DNA from: JBHIAG01 sp046758465
GTDB taxonomy: Bacteria; Acidobacteriota; Terriglobia; Acidiferrales; 2-02-FULL-67-57
DNA length: 59,734 nt
Reading direction: 5' to 3'
Assembly (NCBI GenBank): GCA_046758465.1
Contig: JBHIAG010000001.1
Location: forward strand, 1 to 59,734
Part shown: positions 7,919-17,236 of the stretch, piece by piece
Position numbering within the stretch: the stretch's first letter is position 1
Layout of the letters: each line of letters starts with the position of its first letter
The notes under the pieces: model-generated
What the model saw: the letters and a program-made list of their open reading frames with translations, nothing else
Database searches by the model: none
What the model was told of the DNA's origin: nothing
Program-made: the position numbers and the translations under genes

Positions 7919-9352
7919 GTGACGATGCAGTGGACGCTCAGTAAAGTCGGTCAGGCCCTGCGCAGTTCGGTTCCCTCCGCCCTGGCCGACAACCACATCG
8001 CGGGCTTCTCCATTGACTCCCGCACCCTCCAGCCCGGTGAGCTCTTCATCGCCATCAAGGGTCCTAACCACGACGGCCACGACTTCGTCGCCGAGGCGCT
8101 GCGGCGCGGTGCCCTCGCCGCCCTCGTCAACGAAACCCGCCGTACCGCCCAGCCCGCCGAGATTCAGAAGAACTCGATCGGTGTGCCCGACACCTTCCAG
8201 GCGCTGCAACAACTCGCCCGCTTTGCCCGCAAGACCTGGGGCGGGCCCGTGCTCGCCATCACCGGCAGCACCGGCAAGACCACCACCAAGGAGATCCTGG
8301 CCGCCCTGCTCGCCCGCCGCTATCGGGTCCTGAAGTCGGAAGGGAACTACAACAACGAGTTTGGGCTGCCGCTCACGCTCTTGCGCCTCCAGGCCCAGAC
8401 TGAGCTGGCTGTGGTCGAGATGGCGATGACACACAAGGGTGAGATTGCCAAGCTCTGCCGCATCGCTGAACCCAACCTCGGCCTCGTCACCAACGTCAAC
8501 CCCGTGCACCTGGAATTCTTCGCCTCGGTGGAGGAGATTGCCGAGGCCAAGCGTGAACTCATCCAGGGACTTGTCGCCCCGGCCAGCGCTGTCCTCAACG
8601 CCGACGATGCCCGCGTGCGCCGCTTTGCCCAGAGTTTTGGCGGCCGCGTGGTCCTGTTTGGCTTCTCGGGCGAGGCTCACGTCCGCGCCGAAAACCTCGA
8701 CGACCGGGGTTGCGACGGCTCCGAATTCGACCTCATCGTCGGCAGCGAGCGCCGCCGCCTCCACCTCGGCCTCATCGGCCGCCACAATCTCGAGAACGCC
8801 CTGGCTGCCTCGGCCGCCGCCAGCCTGTTCGAGATTGGCTCGGACACGGCAGGGGAGGTTTTTCCCGGTCTCGAGCCAGTAGCGCTGCGCGGTCAACGCC
8901 TGCGCTTCGCTGAGGGGTTCGCCGTCATCAACGATGCCTATAATGCCAACCCGCGCGGCGTCGCCGCCCTGGCCGAAGCCGTCAGCCGTACCCCCGGCGT
9001 CGGACGCCGCCTCCTGGTGCTGGGCGAGATGCGCGAACTCGGCCCCACCGGCCCGGAGCTGCACCGGGAAACCGGCCGGGGGATCGCCGCGCTCGGCAAC
9101 ATTGACTTGCTGGTCGGTGTCACGGGCTTGGCTGCCGAACTGCTCGTCGGCGCGCAGGCCGCGGGCTTCTCGCCGAACCGCGCGCTCTTCTTCGAAAGCA
9201 AAGAGGGGGCGGCCGACTGGCTCTGCCAGAGCGTGCGTGCGGGCGACCTGGTATTGCTGAAGGCCTCGCGGGCCGTGGCGCTCGAAACCCTGCTGGACGC
9301 CCTGCACGCGAAATTCGCCTTGGAGGCGACCCCGGCAGTCAAAGCCGAATAG
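7919..9352 (+). CDS. murF: UDP-MurNAc-tripeptide:D-Ala-D-Ala ligase MurF
   Basis: MurF attaches D-Ala-D-Ala to complete the UDP-MurNAc-pentapeptide in the cytoplasm. The 477-aa protein shows FSIDSRTLQPGELFIAIKG at the N-terminal domain, the ATP loop ITGSTGKTTTKEIL, the NNEFGLPLTLL segment, and INDAYNANPRG in the C-terminal domain, all typical of MurF. The GTG at 7919 lies 2 bases after the murE stop and has GGGGG 8 bases upstream; an ATG at 7925 is the alternative. No ddl gene is present in the cluster, so D-Ala-D-Ala must come from elsewhere. Confidence 0.93.
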   Translation: MTMQWTLSKVGQALRSSVPSALADNHIAGFSIDSRTLQPGELFIAIKGPNHDGHDFVAEALRRGALAALVNETRRTAQPAEIQKNSIGVPDTFQALQQLARFARKTWGGPVLAITGSTGKTTTKEILAALLARRYRVLKSEGNYNNEFGLPLTLLRLQAQTELAVVEMAMTHKGEIAKLCRIAEPNLGLVTNVNPVHLEFFASVEEIAEAKRELIQGLVAPASAVLNADDARVRRFAQSFGGRVVLFGFSGEAHVRAENLDDRGCDGSEFDLIVGSERRRLHLGLIGRHNLENALAASAAASLFEIGSDTAGEVFPGLEPVALRGQRLRFAEGFAVINDAYNANPRGVAALAEAVSRTPGVGRRLLVLGEMRELGPTGPELHRETGRGIAALGNIDLLVGVTGLAAELLVGAQAAGFSPNRALFFESKEGAADWLCQSVRAGDLVLLKASRAVALETLLDALHAKFALEATPAVKAE

Positions 9353-9354
9353 CG

Positions 9355-10482
9355 ATGCTCTACGACATCCTCTATCTCTGGCTCCAGCCCTACTTCAGCC
9401 CCTTCAACGTCTTTCGCTACATCACCGTGCGGACCGCGCTTGCCGGGCTCACTGCCCTCTTCCTCTCCTTGCTGTTGGGGCCGTGGCTCATCCGTCGCCT
9501 GAAACAGTTCCAGGTCCAGCAGTTCGTCCGCGAGGAGCTGCCGGTGCATCACACCAAAGCCGGCACACCCACCATGGGCGGCCTCTTGATCATCACCTCG
9601 GTTGTGGTGCCCTCCCTGCTCTGGACCGACCTGCGCAACCCCTTCCTCTGGCTCGCGCTCTTTGCTCTGCTCGCCTACGGCGCTATTGGCTTTTCTGACG
9701 ACTACTTGAAGTTCGTGCGGCGGCAAAGCCTGGGCCTGCGCGCGCGCACCAAGTTCGGCTGGCAAATCCTGATCGCCGTGGTCATCGGCGGCGTGCTGTT
9801 GACGATGCGCAATGGCCTCTATTCGACCGAAATCCTGTTCCCCTTTTTCAAGAAGCTGCGTCCCGACCTGGTCATCGACAGCCTGCTCAACGGCTGGTAC
9901 GTCTTCCCGCTGGCTGCCGTACCGTTCTTGCTCTTCATCACGCTGGTGCTCGTGGGCGCCTCGAACGCCGTTAACCTCACCGATGGCCTGGACGGCCTGG
10001 CCATCGGCTGTGTTGCCATCGCCGCCGCTGCCCTCACCGCGCTGACCTACATCAGCGGCCACGCAATCTTTGCCACCTATCTCGACCTGTCCAAGATGCC
10101 CCAGGTCGCCGAACTCACCGTCTTCTGCGGTGCCCTGACGGGCGCCAGCCTGGGGTTCCTCTGGTACAACGCGCACCCCGCGGAGCTGTTTATGGGCGAT
10201 GTCGGCTCACTCGCCCTGGGCGGCGCCATCGGCACGGTTGCCATCATCATCAAACAGGAAATCCTGCTCTTCTTCATCGGCGGCGTCTTCGTCCTCGAAG
10301 CCCTGTCCGTGATTCTGCAGGTGGCCTTCTATAAATTACGCGGCAAACGTATCTTCCTGATGGCGCCCCTGCATCATCACTTTGAGTTAAAGGGTTGGAC
10401 GGAATCGAAAATCATCACCCGCTTTTGGATTACAGCCGTCATCTTTGCCTTGTTTTCCCTGAGCACCTTGAAGCTGCGATGA
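9355..10482 (+). CDS. mraY: Phospho-MurNAc-pentapeptide translocase MraY
   Basis: MraY transfers phospho-MurNAc-pentapeptide to undecaprenyl phosphate to form lipid I in the inner membrane. The 375-aa protein has about ten hydrophobic segments. It carries the family motifs HHTKAGTPTMGG, FSDDYLKF, NLTDGLDGLA, FMGDVGSLALGG and the MAPLHHHFELKGW triad region. The conserved acidic residues and histidines needed for catalysis are present. The ATG lies 2 bases after the murF stop, which implies translational coupling. Confidence 0.95.
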   Translation: MLYDILYLWLQPYFSPFNVFRYITVRTALAGLTALFLSLLLGPWLIRRLKQFQVQQFVREELPVHHTKAGTPTMGGLLIITSVVVPSLLWTDLRNPFLWLALFALLAYGAIGFSDDYLKFVRRQSLGLRARTKFGWQILIAVVIGGVLLTMRNGLYSTEILFPFFKKLRPDLVIDSLLNGWYVFPLAAVPFLLFITLVLVGASNAVNLTDGLDGLAIGCVAIAAAALTALTYISGHAIFATYLDLSKMPQVAELTVFCGALTGASLGFLWYNAHPAELFMGDVGSLALGGAIGTVAIIIKQEILLFFIGGVFVLEALSVILQVAFYKLRGKRIFLMAPLHHHFELKGWTESKIITRFWITAVIFALFSLSTLKLR

Positions 10483-10504
10483 ACGGTTCGCGCAACCCAA
10501 CGCG

Positions 10505-11890
10505 ATGGAGTTGAACGGCAAAAGCGTGGTCGTCGTCGGCCTGGCGCGCACAGGCGCCGCCACGGCGGAGTTTCTGGCCCGGCGGGGCGCTCGCGTCACC
10601 CTCAGTGAACAGAAACCCGCCGAGTCAGTCGCTGCCCTGGCCAGCCACCTCAGGCCACTCGGCGTGCAGCTCGAGTGCGGCGGCCACCGTGAGGCTACCT
10701 TCCTTTCAGCCGCTCTCATCGTTCCCAGCCCGGGCGTGCCGCTCAATCTGCCGACACTCGTTGCCGCCCGCAAACAGGGAATCGAAATTATCAGCGAGCT
10801 CGAGTTGGCCTGGCGCTTCCTGCGCGGCACCGTCGTTGCCATCACCGGCTCCAACGGTAAGACCACCACTACCACCTTGCTCGGCAAAATCTTTTCGGCA
10901 GCGGGTCGCCCCACGCAGGTAGGCGGCAACATCGGCACGCCCGCCATCACCCTGGTGGACTCAGCGAGCGACGCCAGCGTTACCGTGCTGGAAGTCAGCA
11001 GCTTCCAACTCGAAGCGATTTCAAGCTTCCGCCCGCGCCTGGCAACCCTGCTCAACGTCACTCCCGACCACCTCGACCGCCATGCCTCCATGCACGCCTA
11101 CATCGCGGCCAAGGCGCGCCTGTTTGGCTACCAGCACGGCGATGATTTTGCCGTCTTCAATGCCGACGACGCCCACAGCACCGCACTCGCCGCCGAAGTG
11201 CGTGCGCAACGCTTCTGGTTCAGCCGTCAGCGCCGCCTGGATCTGGGTGCTTACTTGGAGGGCGATTGGATTGCATTTGCCAACGGGCCCGCGCGCGAGC
11301 GTGTACTGGAGTGCCGCACCATCCGTTTGAAAGGCGCGCACAATCTGGAAAACGTCCTGGCCGCCATTTGTACCGCGCGCTTGCTGGATGTGCCCGCGGA
11401 GGCAATTCGCCGCGCGGTCGCCGCGTTCGAAGGCGTCGAGCACCGCCTGGAGTTTGTGGCCGAAGTAGACGGCGTGGCCTTTTACAACGACTCGAAAGCC
11501 ACCAACGTGGGCGCGACCCGCAAAGCGATTGATGCCTTTCCCGGCAATCTCATCGTCATCTTGGGCGGACTCGACAAGGGGAGCGACTTCCGGCCCCTGC
11601 GGGCGGGACTGGTGGGCCGCGCGCGGCACGTCTTGCTCATCGGTGCCGCGCGGGAAAAGCTCGCAGCCCAACTACACGATGGGTTCCCCGTGGAGCAGGT
11701 CGAAACCTTGCCCGAAGCCGTCGCCCGTGCCGCCCAACTCGCCCGCCCGGGCGATACGGTGTTGCTGGCCCCGGCCTGTGCCAGCTTTGACCAGTTTGAG
11801 AACTTTGAGCATCGCGGCCGTGTCTTCAAGGAAGAGGTACGCAAACTCGCCGCCCGCCGGAACGAGGTAAAACGTGGCCAAGCATCTTGA
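10505..11890 (+). CDS. murD: UDP-MurNAc-L-alanine:D-glutamate ligase MurD
   Basis: MurD adds D-Glu to UDP-MurNAc-L-Ala with ATP in the cytoplasm. The 461-aa protein begins with the Rossmann-like KSVVVVGLARTGAATAEFL. It then has the ATP motif AITGSNGKTTTTTLL, NVTPDHLDRH, and the C-terminal NDSKATNVGATRKAI segment diagnostic of MurD. Length is normal (about 440-460). The gene follows mraY after 22 bases, and its 3' end overlaps the GTG start of ftsW by 17 bases. Confidence 0.94.
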   Translation: MELNGKSVVVVGLARTGAATAEFLARRGARVTLSEQKPAESVAALASHLRPLGVQLECGGHREATFLSAALIVPSPGVPLNLPTLVAARKQGIEIISELELAWRFLRGTVVAITGSNGKTTTTTLLGKIFSAAGRPTQVGGNIGTPAITLVDSASDASVTVLEVSSFQLEAISSFRPRLATLLNVTPDHLDRHASMHAYIAAKARLFGYQHGDDFAVFNADDAHSTALAAEVRAQRFWFSRQRRLDLGAYLEGDWIAFANGPARERVLECRTIRLKGAHNLENVLAAICTARLLDVPAEAIRRAVAAFEGVEHRLEFVAEVDGVAFYNDSKATNVGATRKAIDAFPGNLIVILGGLDKGSDFRPLRAGLVGRARHVLLIGAAREKLAAQLHDGFPVEQVETLPEAVARAAQLARPGDTVLLAPACASFDQFENFEHRGRVFKEEVRKLAARRNEVKRGQAS

Positions 11891-12965
11891 ACTCGACCGC
11901 ATCCTGTTGGGCACCGTGCTCGCCCTGCTGACTCTTGGCGTCGTCATGGTGTTCAGCGCCTCGGCCGTCTACGCACGCGAGCAGTTAGGAAACCCCTATC
12001 TGCTGCTCTGGCGGCAACTGCTCTGGCTCGGGCTGGGCCTGGGTGCCATGTTCGCCGTGGTGAATGTGGACTACCAGCGCCTGCGCCAGCCGCTGGCCAT
12101 CTTTACCGCCATCTTCATTGTGATAGTGCTGCTCGTGGCCGTGCTGTTTCTCGACCCCGCGCACCAGACGCACCGCTGGATCCGCTGGGGCCCGCTGTCC
12201 CTACAGCCCTCCGAGCTAGCGAAGTTGGTGCTCATCCTCTTCCTGGCCTATTTTCTCCACCGGCGACGCCGTGCGGTGAACGACTCGACCGGCACGCTGC
12301 TGCCCGCGGCCGCCATCGTTGCCATCTTCGTGGGCCTGGTAATCGTCGAGCCCGACCTGGGGACGGCGGCCTCGTTGGCACTGATTGCTGCTTCGATGTT
12401 TTTCATTGCAGGAGTCGAGTGGCGTTACTTCGCTTATCTGGCCGTGCTGGCGCTACCGGCGGCTTACTGGCTAATTGTGCGCGTGCCCTATCGGCTCGAA
12501 CGCATCCGGGCTTTCCTGGACCCGGCGGCCGACCCGCAGGGCGGTGGCTTCCAAATCCTGCAATCGTTGCTGGCAGTAGGCTCCGGTGGCGTCACCGGCG
12601 TGGGCTTGATGGACGGCAAGCAGAAGCTCTTCTATCTCCCCGAGGCCCACACCGATTTCATCTTTGCCGTGATCGGCGAGGAACTCGGTCTGGTCGGGGC
12701 CGGGCTGGTGGTCGTCCTGTTTGGGATTTTCTGCTGGCGGGGGCTGCGTGTGGCGATGGGTGCGCCGGATAACTTTTCCCGGCTGCTCGCCACGGGTGTG
12801 ACCGCTATGGTCACCTGGCAGGCGCTTATCAACGTGAGCGTCGTGCTCGGGCTCCTGCCCACGAAGGGCATCCCGCTGCCCTTCATCAGCTACGGTGGCA
12901 CGAGCTTGCTGGTAATGTTGCTTGCGACTGGCTTGCTGTTGAACGTGAGCCAGTTTGTGGATTGA
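11874..12965 (+). CDS. ftsW: Septal glycosyltransferase FtsW
   Basis: FtsW is the SEDS-family glycosyltransferase that polymerises lipid II at the septum together with FtsI. The 363-aa protein has about ten transmembrane helices. Typical SEDS stretches are visible: WIRWGPLSLQPSELAK after the fourth helix, VEPDLGTA, and the C-terminal PLPFISYGGTSLL. The GTG start overlaps the murD end by 17 bases and is preceded by GAGG about 9 bases upstream. Within a dcw cluster, between murD and murG, FtsW is far more likely than RodA. Confidence 0.93.
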   Translation: MAKHLELDRILLGTVLALLTLGVVMVFSASAVYAREQLGNPYLLLWRQLLWLGLGLGAMFAVVNVDYQRLRQPLAIFTAIFIVIVLLVAVLFLDPAHQTHRWIRWGPLSLQPSELAKLVLILFLAYFLHRRRRAVNDSTGTLLPAAAIVAIFVGLVIVEPDLGTAASLALIAASMFFIAGVEWRYFAYLAVLALPAAYWLIVRVPYRLERIRAFLDPAADPQGGGFQILQSLLAVGSGGVTGVGLMDGKQKLFYLPEAHTDFIFAVIGEELGLVGAGLVVVLFGIFCWRGLRVAMGAPDNFSRLLATGVTAMVTWQALINVSVVLGLLPTKGIPLPFISYGGTSLLVMLLATGLLLNVSQFVD

Positions 12966-12980
12966 CGTGGTTGTGAGGCC

Positions 12981-14045
12981 ATGCGCGTGATGTTGGTAGG
13001 AGGCGGCACGGGCGGACACGTATTCCCTGCGCTGGCCGTGGCCGACGAGTTGCGGGCGCGGAGTCCGCAACAGGAGATTGCGTTCATCGGAGTCGAAACG
13101 GGCCTGGAATCCCGCCTCGTCCCCGCGGCGGGTTATCGCCTGCACACCATTACCGCCGCAGGCTTTCGCGGCGGCGGCTGGAATGCCAAAGCGCGGAGCT
13201 TCTGGTTGCTCGGGCGCAGTGCCGTCGCTTGCGGGCACCTGCTGCGGGAGTTCAACCCCGAGGCGGTCTTCAGCGTGGGCGGCTACGTGTCCGCACCGGC
13301 GATGCTCGCCGCTGTCTTCAGCCAGCGGCCCACCGTGGTGTTTGAACCCAACGCCGAGCCGGGACTCGCCAACCGCGTCTTGGCACCGCTCGCCACCCGC
13401 GTCGCAGTGACCTATGAGGCGACGCTGCGCTTTTTCGACCACGCCGTGCGTACCGGCAGTCCCGTGCGGCGCGAATTCCTCCGTGTGCCACAGAAAAAGC
13501 ATGAGCCGCCCTCTACGCTGCTCATCTTCGGTGGCAGTCAGGGGGCCCGGGCCATCAATGCGGCCGTCGTGGACAGTCTTGACAGCTTGCGTGCCGCGCA
13601 CCCCGAGCTGCACTTCATCCACCAGACAGGCCAGCGGGACTTCGACGCCGTCCGCACCGCCTATGCCCGCCGCGGTATCCGCGCCCATGTGCGTCCATTC
13701 ATCGACAATATGGCGGACTGCTTCGCGCAGACGGATGTGGTGGTATGCCGCGCCGGAGCGAGCACCCTGGCGGAACTCGCCACCGCGGGCAAGGCGGCCG
13801 TGCTGGTGCCGTTCCCGCACGCCGCCGACCAGCACCAGTTGCGCAACGCGGAACTGCTTGCCCGCGCCGGCGCCGCCTGCTTGCTGGAGCAGCGCGAGCT
13901 GACCGGCGAGCGTCTGGCCGCGACGCTGCGCGAGTTGTTGGAGCACCCGACAAGGATTGAGAGAATGGAAGAGCACATGCGCGCCTTTGCGGTGCCCGCC
14001 GCCGCGGCGCGCATCGCCGATCTGATTGAGAGCGTGGTGCGATGA
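12981..14045 (+). CDS. murG: Lipid II synthase MurG
   Basis: MurG is the peripheral membrane GlcNAc transferase that converts lipid I to lipid II (GT28, GT-B fold). The 354-aa protein shows the glycine-rich loop GGGTGGHVFPALAVADEL at the N-terminus, SVGGYVSAPAMLAA, EPNAEPGLANR, the third G loop GGSQGARAIN, and the donor-binding region CRAGASTLAELATAGKAAVLVPFPHAADQHQ. Its stop codon overlaps the murC ATG by 4 bases (ATGA), indicating coupled translation. Confidence 0.95.
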   Translation: MRVMLVGGGTGGHVFPALAVADELRARSPQQEIAFIGVETGLESRLVPAAGYRLHTITAAGFRGGGWNAKARSFWLLGRSAVACGHLLREFNPEAVFSVGGYVSAPAMLAAVFSQRPTVVFEPNAEPGLANRVLAPLATRVAVTYEATLRFFDHAVRTGSPVRREFLRVPQKKHEPPSTLLIFGGSQGARAINAAVVDSLDSLRAAHPELHFIHQTGQRDFDAVRTAYARRGIRAHVRPFIDNMADCFAQTDVVVCRAGASTLAELATAGKAAVLVPFPHAADQHQLRNAELLARAGAACLLEQRELTGERLAATLRELLEHPTRIERMEEHMRAFAVPAAAARIADLIESVVR

Positions 14046-15454
14046 CTTCAGCCGAGTTGCACTACCCGCCCCGCCAACACGTCCACTTCGTGGGCATTGG
14101 TGGCACCGGGATGAGTGGCATCGCTGAAGTCTTGCTCACTCTGGGCTATACCGTCTCTGGTTCTGACATCCATCCCTCCCCGGTCACTGAGCGGCTGGCC
14201 CGGCTCGGAGCAAAGATTTTCGCCGGCCATCGCGCCGAAAACGTTGTCGGCGCCCAGGTGGTGGTGGTTTCGACCGCCATTGGCCCGGACAATCCCGAGG
14301 TGCAGGAGGCGCACCGGCGCCAGATCGCGGTCATTCCGCGCGCCGAGATGCTGGCCGAGCTAATGCGCCTGAAGTACGGCATCGCCGTGGCCGGCTCGCA
14401 TGGCAAGACCACGACCACTTCGCTCATCGCCAGCCTCCTGGCGGCCGCTGGCCTCGATCCGACCTTCGTGGTGGGCGGCCGCGTGAATCAAGCCGGGGCG
14501 CACGCGCGCTTGGGCAAGAGCGAATTGATTGTGGTCGAAGCTGACGAGAGCGACCGCAGCTTCCTGCTGCTGGCACCCGTCATCAGCGTCGTCACCAACA
14601 TTGACCGCGAGCACCTCGACCACTACCACGACCTCGCCAACCTCCAGGCGAGCTTTGTCGAGTTCGTCAATAAAGTTCCGTTTTACGGTGCGGCCATCCT
14701 GTGTGCGGACGATCCCAACCTGCGCGCGCTGCTGCCGCGCATCAAGCGCCGCGTGCTTACCTACGGGCTGGCCGCCAAGGCCGACTTCCGCGCCACCGAG
14801 GTGGCGCTCGAAGGCTGGCAGAGCGAATTCCGCTTCTTCGACCGCCGCACCGATCTCGGCCGCTTCCGCCTGCCGCTCGCCGGCCGCCACAACGTGCTGA
14901 ACGCGCTGGCGGCGCTGGCGGTGACACGCGAGTTGAACCTGCCGGTCGAGCCAGTGCGGGAGGGCTTGGCCAACTTCAGCGGCGTCGGGCGGCGCTTGGA
15001 GGTCAAGGCCAAGCTCGGCGGCATCACCGTGCTCGATGACTACGGCCACCACCCCGTCGAAATCCGCGCTACGCTCGAGGCGGTGCGTGGCTGCGGCTTC
15101 AAGCGCCTGCTGGTACTCTTCCAGCCCCACCGCTATACGCGCACCCAGCTCCTCTGGGACGACTTCCTCGGCTGCTTCGGTCAGGCCGACGTGCTGGTGG
15201 TTACCGACATCCATGCGGCGAGCGAGCCGCCGATTCCAGGCATCACCTCAGCCGCGCTGGTTGAAGCCCTGCGCCGGGCCGGGCAGCGGAACGTTACACA
15301 CTGCCCCACACCCGAAGCGGCTGTGGAATTCATTCTGCCGCAGTTGAAGCCGGGCGATGCGGTGCTGACGCTCGGAGCGGGCAGCATCGGTCGTGCCGGC
15401 GAGCAACTGGCGGCCCGCTTGACTGCCGCGGTGGGAGCGCATCATGCGGATTGA
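14042..15454 (+). CDS. murC: UDP-MurNAc:L-alanine ligase MurC
   Basis: MurC starts the stem peptide by joining L-Ala to UDP-MurNAc with ATP. The 470-aa protein has HFVGIGGTGMSGIAEVL at the N-terminus, the ATP loop AGSHGKTTTTSL, EADESDRSFL, NIDREHLDHY, and the C-terminal DDYGHHPVEIRATL and FQPHRYTRT segments typical of MurC. Length is normal. It overlaps murG by 4 bases and murB by 11 bases. Confidence 0.95.
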   Translation: MTSAELHYPPRQHVHFVGIGGTGMSGIAEVLLTLGYTVSGSDIHPSPVTERLARLGAKIFAGHRAENVVGAQVVVVSTAIGPDNPEVQEAHRRQIAVIPRAEMLAELMRLKYGIAVAGSHGKTTTTSLIASLLAAAGLDPTFVVGGRVNQAGAHARLGKSELIVVEADESDRSFLLLAPVISVVTNIDREHLDHYHDLANLQASFVEFVNKVPFYGAAILCADDPNLRALLPRIKRRVLTYGLAAKADFRATEVALEGWQSEFRFFDRRTDLGRFRLPLAGRHNVLNALAALAVTRELNLPVEPVREGLANFSGVGRRLEVKAKLGGITVLDDYGHHPVEIRATLEAVRGCGFKRLLVLFQPHRYTRTQLLWDDFLGCFGQADVLVVTDIHAASEPPIPGITSAALVEALRRAGQRNVTHCPTPEAAVEFILPQLKPGDAVLTLGAGSIGRAGEQLAARLTAAVGAHHAD

Positions 15455-16358
15455 AAACCCGCGTGCCCCCGCCGTGTTCCGCGAGCTGGCAGTGGACTAT
15501 CGTCCCCGAGAGCGCCTGGCGCAGTGGACTTCGCTGGCCGTCGGTGGTACGACCGACGTGCTCGTTGCCCAAGACCCCGCGCGACTCCGCGAACTTGTCG
15601 CCTGGCTGCGCGCAGAAGGCATTCCCTGGCGGCTGTTGGGCGGTGGCACCAACCTGCTGGTGGCCGAAGGCGAGTTTCCGGAGGTGGTGTTGCAGCTTTC
15701 ACCGCGCCCGGCAGGGACGAAGTTTGACGGCTCGCGCGTGCGGGTCGATGCGGCCGCCGATCTTGGCCGCACGGTGACCGAGTGCGCGCGCCACAATCTG
15801 GGGGGAATGGAAGGCCTCATCGGCGTGCCCGGATCGGTGGGCGGCGCGCTGCGAATGAACGCCGGCGCCTACGGCACTACGATTGGCCAGTTTGTCCGGT
15901 CGGTTACCCGGTTCCGGGCGGCCAGCGGCCAGATTGAGACCCTGCACGGTGACCGGATCTCGTTTGGCTACCGCCATACCTCCTTCGCGCCCGACGACAT
16001 CATGATTTCCTGCGAACTCGAACTCCCCTCGTGCCCCTACGATGAGATCCGTGCTGCCATCAAGATGTGCAATGAGAAGCGCCGCGCCTCCCAGCCTCTG
16101 AATGAGAAGAGCGCCGGTTGCATCTTTAAGAACCCGCTCGGCGGCTCGGCCGGCAAGATGATTGACGAACTCGGCCTCAAGGGGCATCGGCGCGGGGGCG
16201 CGGTGGTTTCCGAGCGGCACGGCAATTTTTTCGTCAACCGTTACACCGCCACCGCCGATGACTTGTTGGCTCTGATTGACGATGTGCGCGGCCGCATCCA
16301 GCAGGCGTTTGGTGTCGTGCTCGAAAACGAAGTGATCATTTGGGGACACGGAGAATGA
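15444..16358 (+). CDS. murB: UDP-N-acetylenolpyruvoylglucosamine reductase MurB
   Basis: MurB is the FAD enzyme that reduces UDP-GlcNAc-enolpyruvate to UDP-MurNAc with NADPH. The 304-aa protein is the short, type II form: it has the FAD segments LGGGTNLLVA and GLIGVPGSVGGALRMNAGAYG. It also carries the catalytic Ser segment KSAGCIFKNP and the terminal Glu in ENEVIIWG. It overlaps murC at its start and ftsQ at its end (ATGA), so it is embedded in the translationally coupled part of the operon. Confidence 0.94.
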   Translation: MRIENPRAPAVFRELAVDYRPRERLAQWTSLAVGGTTDVLVAQDPARLRELVAWLRAEGIPWRLLGGGTNLLVAEGEFPEVVLQLSPRPAGTKFDGSRVRVDAAADLGRTVTECARHNLGGMEGLIGVPGSVGGALRMNAGAYGTTIGQFVRSVTRFRAASGQIETLHGDRISFGYRHTSFAPDDIMISCELELPSCPYDEIRAAIKMCNEKRRASQPLNEKSAGCIFKNPLGGSAGKMIDELGLKGHRRGGAVVSERHGNFFVNRYTATADDLLALIDDVRGRIQQAFGVVLENEVIIWGHGE

Positions 16359-17236
16359 GTCCAGAGAATCGGCCGGAATTCGAAGAGCTGGCGAGCGAAC
16401 AGCCAGCACGCTACCTGCGACCGCAGAGAAAGCCCGAGGTGCGGCGACGCGCAGTCTGGCGGCGACTGTTGTATTGGGTGCCGCGGATTCTCCTGGGTGC
16501 CACGCTCGCCGTGGCCCTGGCCGGGATTGGTTACAAGAGCTACGCCTACGTCTGCACGGGCGCGCGGTTTCGGCTGGCGAGCGTGGAGGCGGTGGAACTG
16601 GTCAACGTCCGCTATGCCCCGGCGGCGCTGCTGCGCGCGTGTTTCGCCGAAGACGCCGGCCGCAGCGTCTTCTGGGTCCCGCTCGAAGCCCGCCGCCGTG
16701 CGCTCGAACAGATTCCCTGGGTAGCGGCCGCACGCGTGCAGCGTTTCCTGCCAAATCGTCTCCGGGTAGTGGTCGCAGAGCGCACGCCGGTGGCCTTCCT
16801 GCGCCAGGGCAATGAGTTGTTGCTGGTGGATGCCGAGGGTGTGCTGCTCGAACGGCCAGAAGGCGCAAAATTTACCTTCCCCGTCCTAACGGGCCTCGAG
16901 CCTGGCTTGCCACGGCAGGAGCGCCGGGCACGCCTTGCGCTCTACCTGGAGTTCCTGAACGACCTCGACAGGGGGGAGGAACCCTACAGCGCTGACATCT
17001 CTGAGGTTGACCTCTCCGACCCAGATAACTTGCGCGCTATCGTGACCGAAAAGCGCCAGGCCGTGCTTCTGCACTTCGGCCGCGACCGCTACCGCGAAAA
17101 ATATGAAGCCTATCGGCAGCATCGCGCGCTCTGGCAGGAGAGCGGTGAGACGGTTTATTCCGTTGATCTGCGTTACCGGGGCCAGTTGATTCTGAATCCG
17201 GATGCCGCGCCCCGGCCAGGAGGCCGCTCGCCATGA
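16355..17236 (+). CDS. ftsQ: Cell division protein FtsQ (POTRA)
   Basis: FtsQ is a bitopic divisome protein that recruits FtsL/FtsB and contacts FtsA-side components. The 293-aa product has a basic cytoplasmic N-terminus, one transmembrane helix (about residues 44-64), and a POTRA domain starting FRLASVEAVELVNVRYA. The beta domain contains IPWVAAARVQRFLPNRLRV and V.ERTPVAFLR, standard for FtsQ/DivIB. I chose the ATG at 16355, which overlaps the murB stop as ATGA, over an upstream in-frame TTG. The stop overlaps the ftsA start in the same way. Confidence 0.92.
   Translation: MSPENRPEFEELASEQPARYLRPQRKPEVRRRAVWRRLLYWVPRILLGATLAVALAGIGYKSYAYVCTGARFRLASVEAVELVNVRYAPAALLRACFAEDAGRSVFWVPLEARRRALEQIPWVAAARVQRFLPNRLRVVVAERTPVAFLRQGNELLLVDAEGVLLERPEGAKFTFPVLTGLEPGLPRQERRARLALYLEFLNDLDRGEEPYSADISEVDLSDPDNLRAIVTEKRQAVLLHFGRDRYREKYEAYRQHRALWQESGETVYSVDLRYRGQLILNPDAAPRPGGRSP

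Noticed and set aside
7913..9307. 464-codon open frame on the reverse strand across murF
   Set aside because: It is antisense to a clearly conserved murF, its translation is low-complexity Gly/Ala/Glu-rich, and such long antisense frames are expected in GC-rich genes with strong third-position bias.
12471..13976. 501-codon reverse frame across ftsW and murG
   Set aside because: It covers two recognised genes in antisense, has no recognisable domain and is His/Arg/Gly-rich, as expected of a shadow frame.
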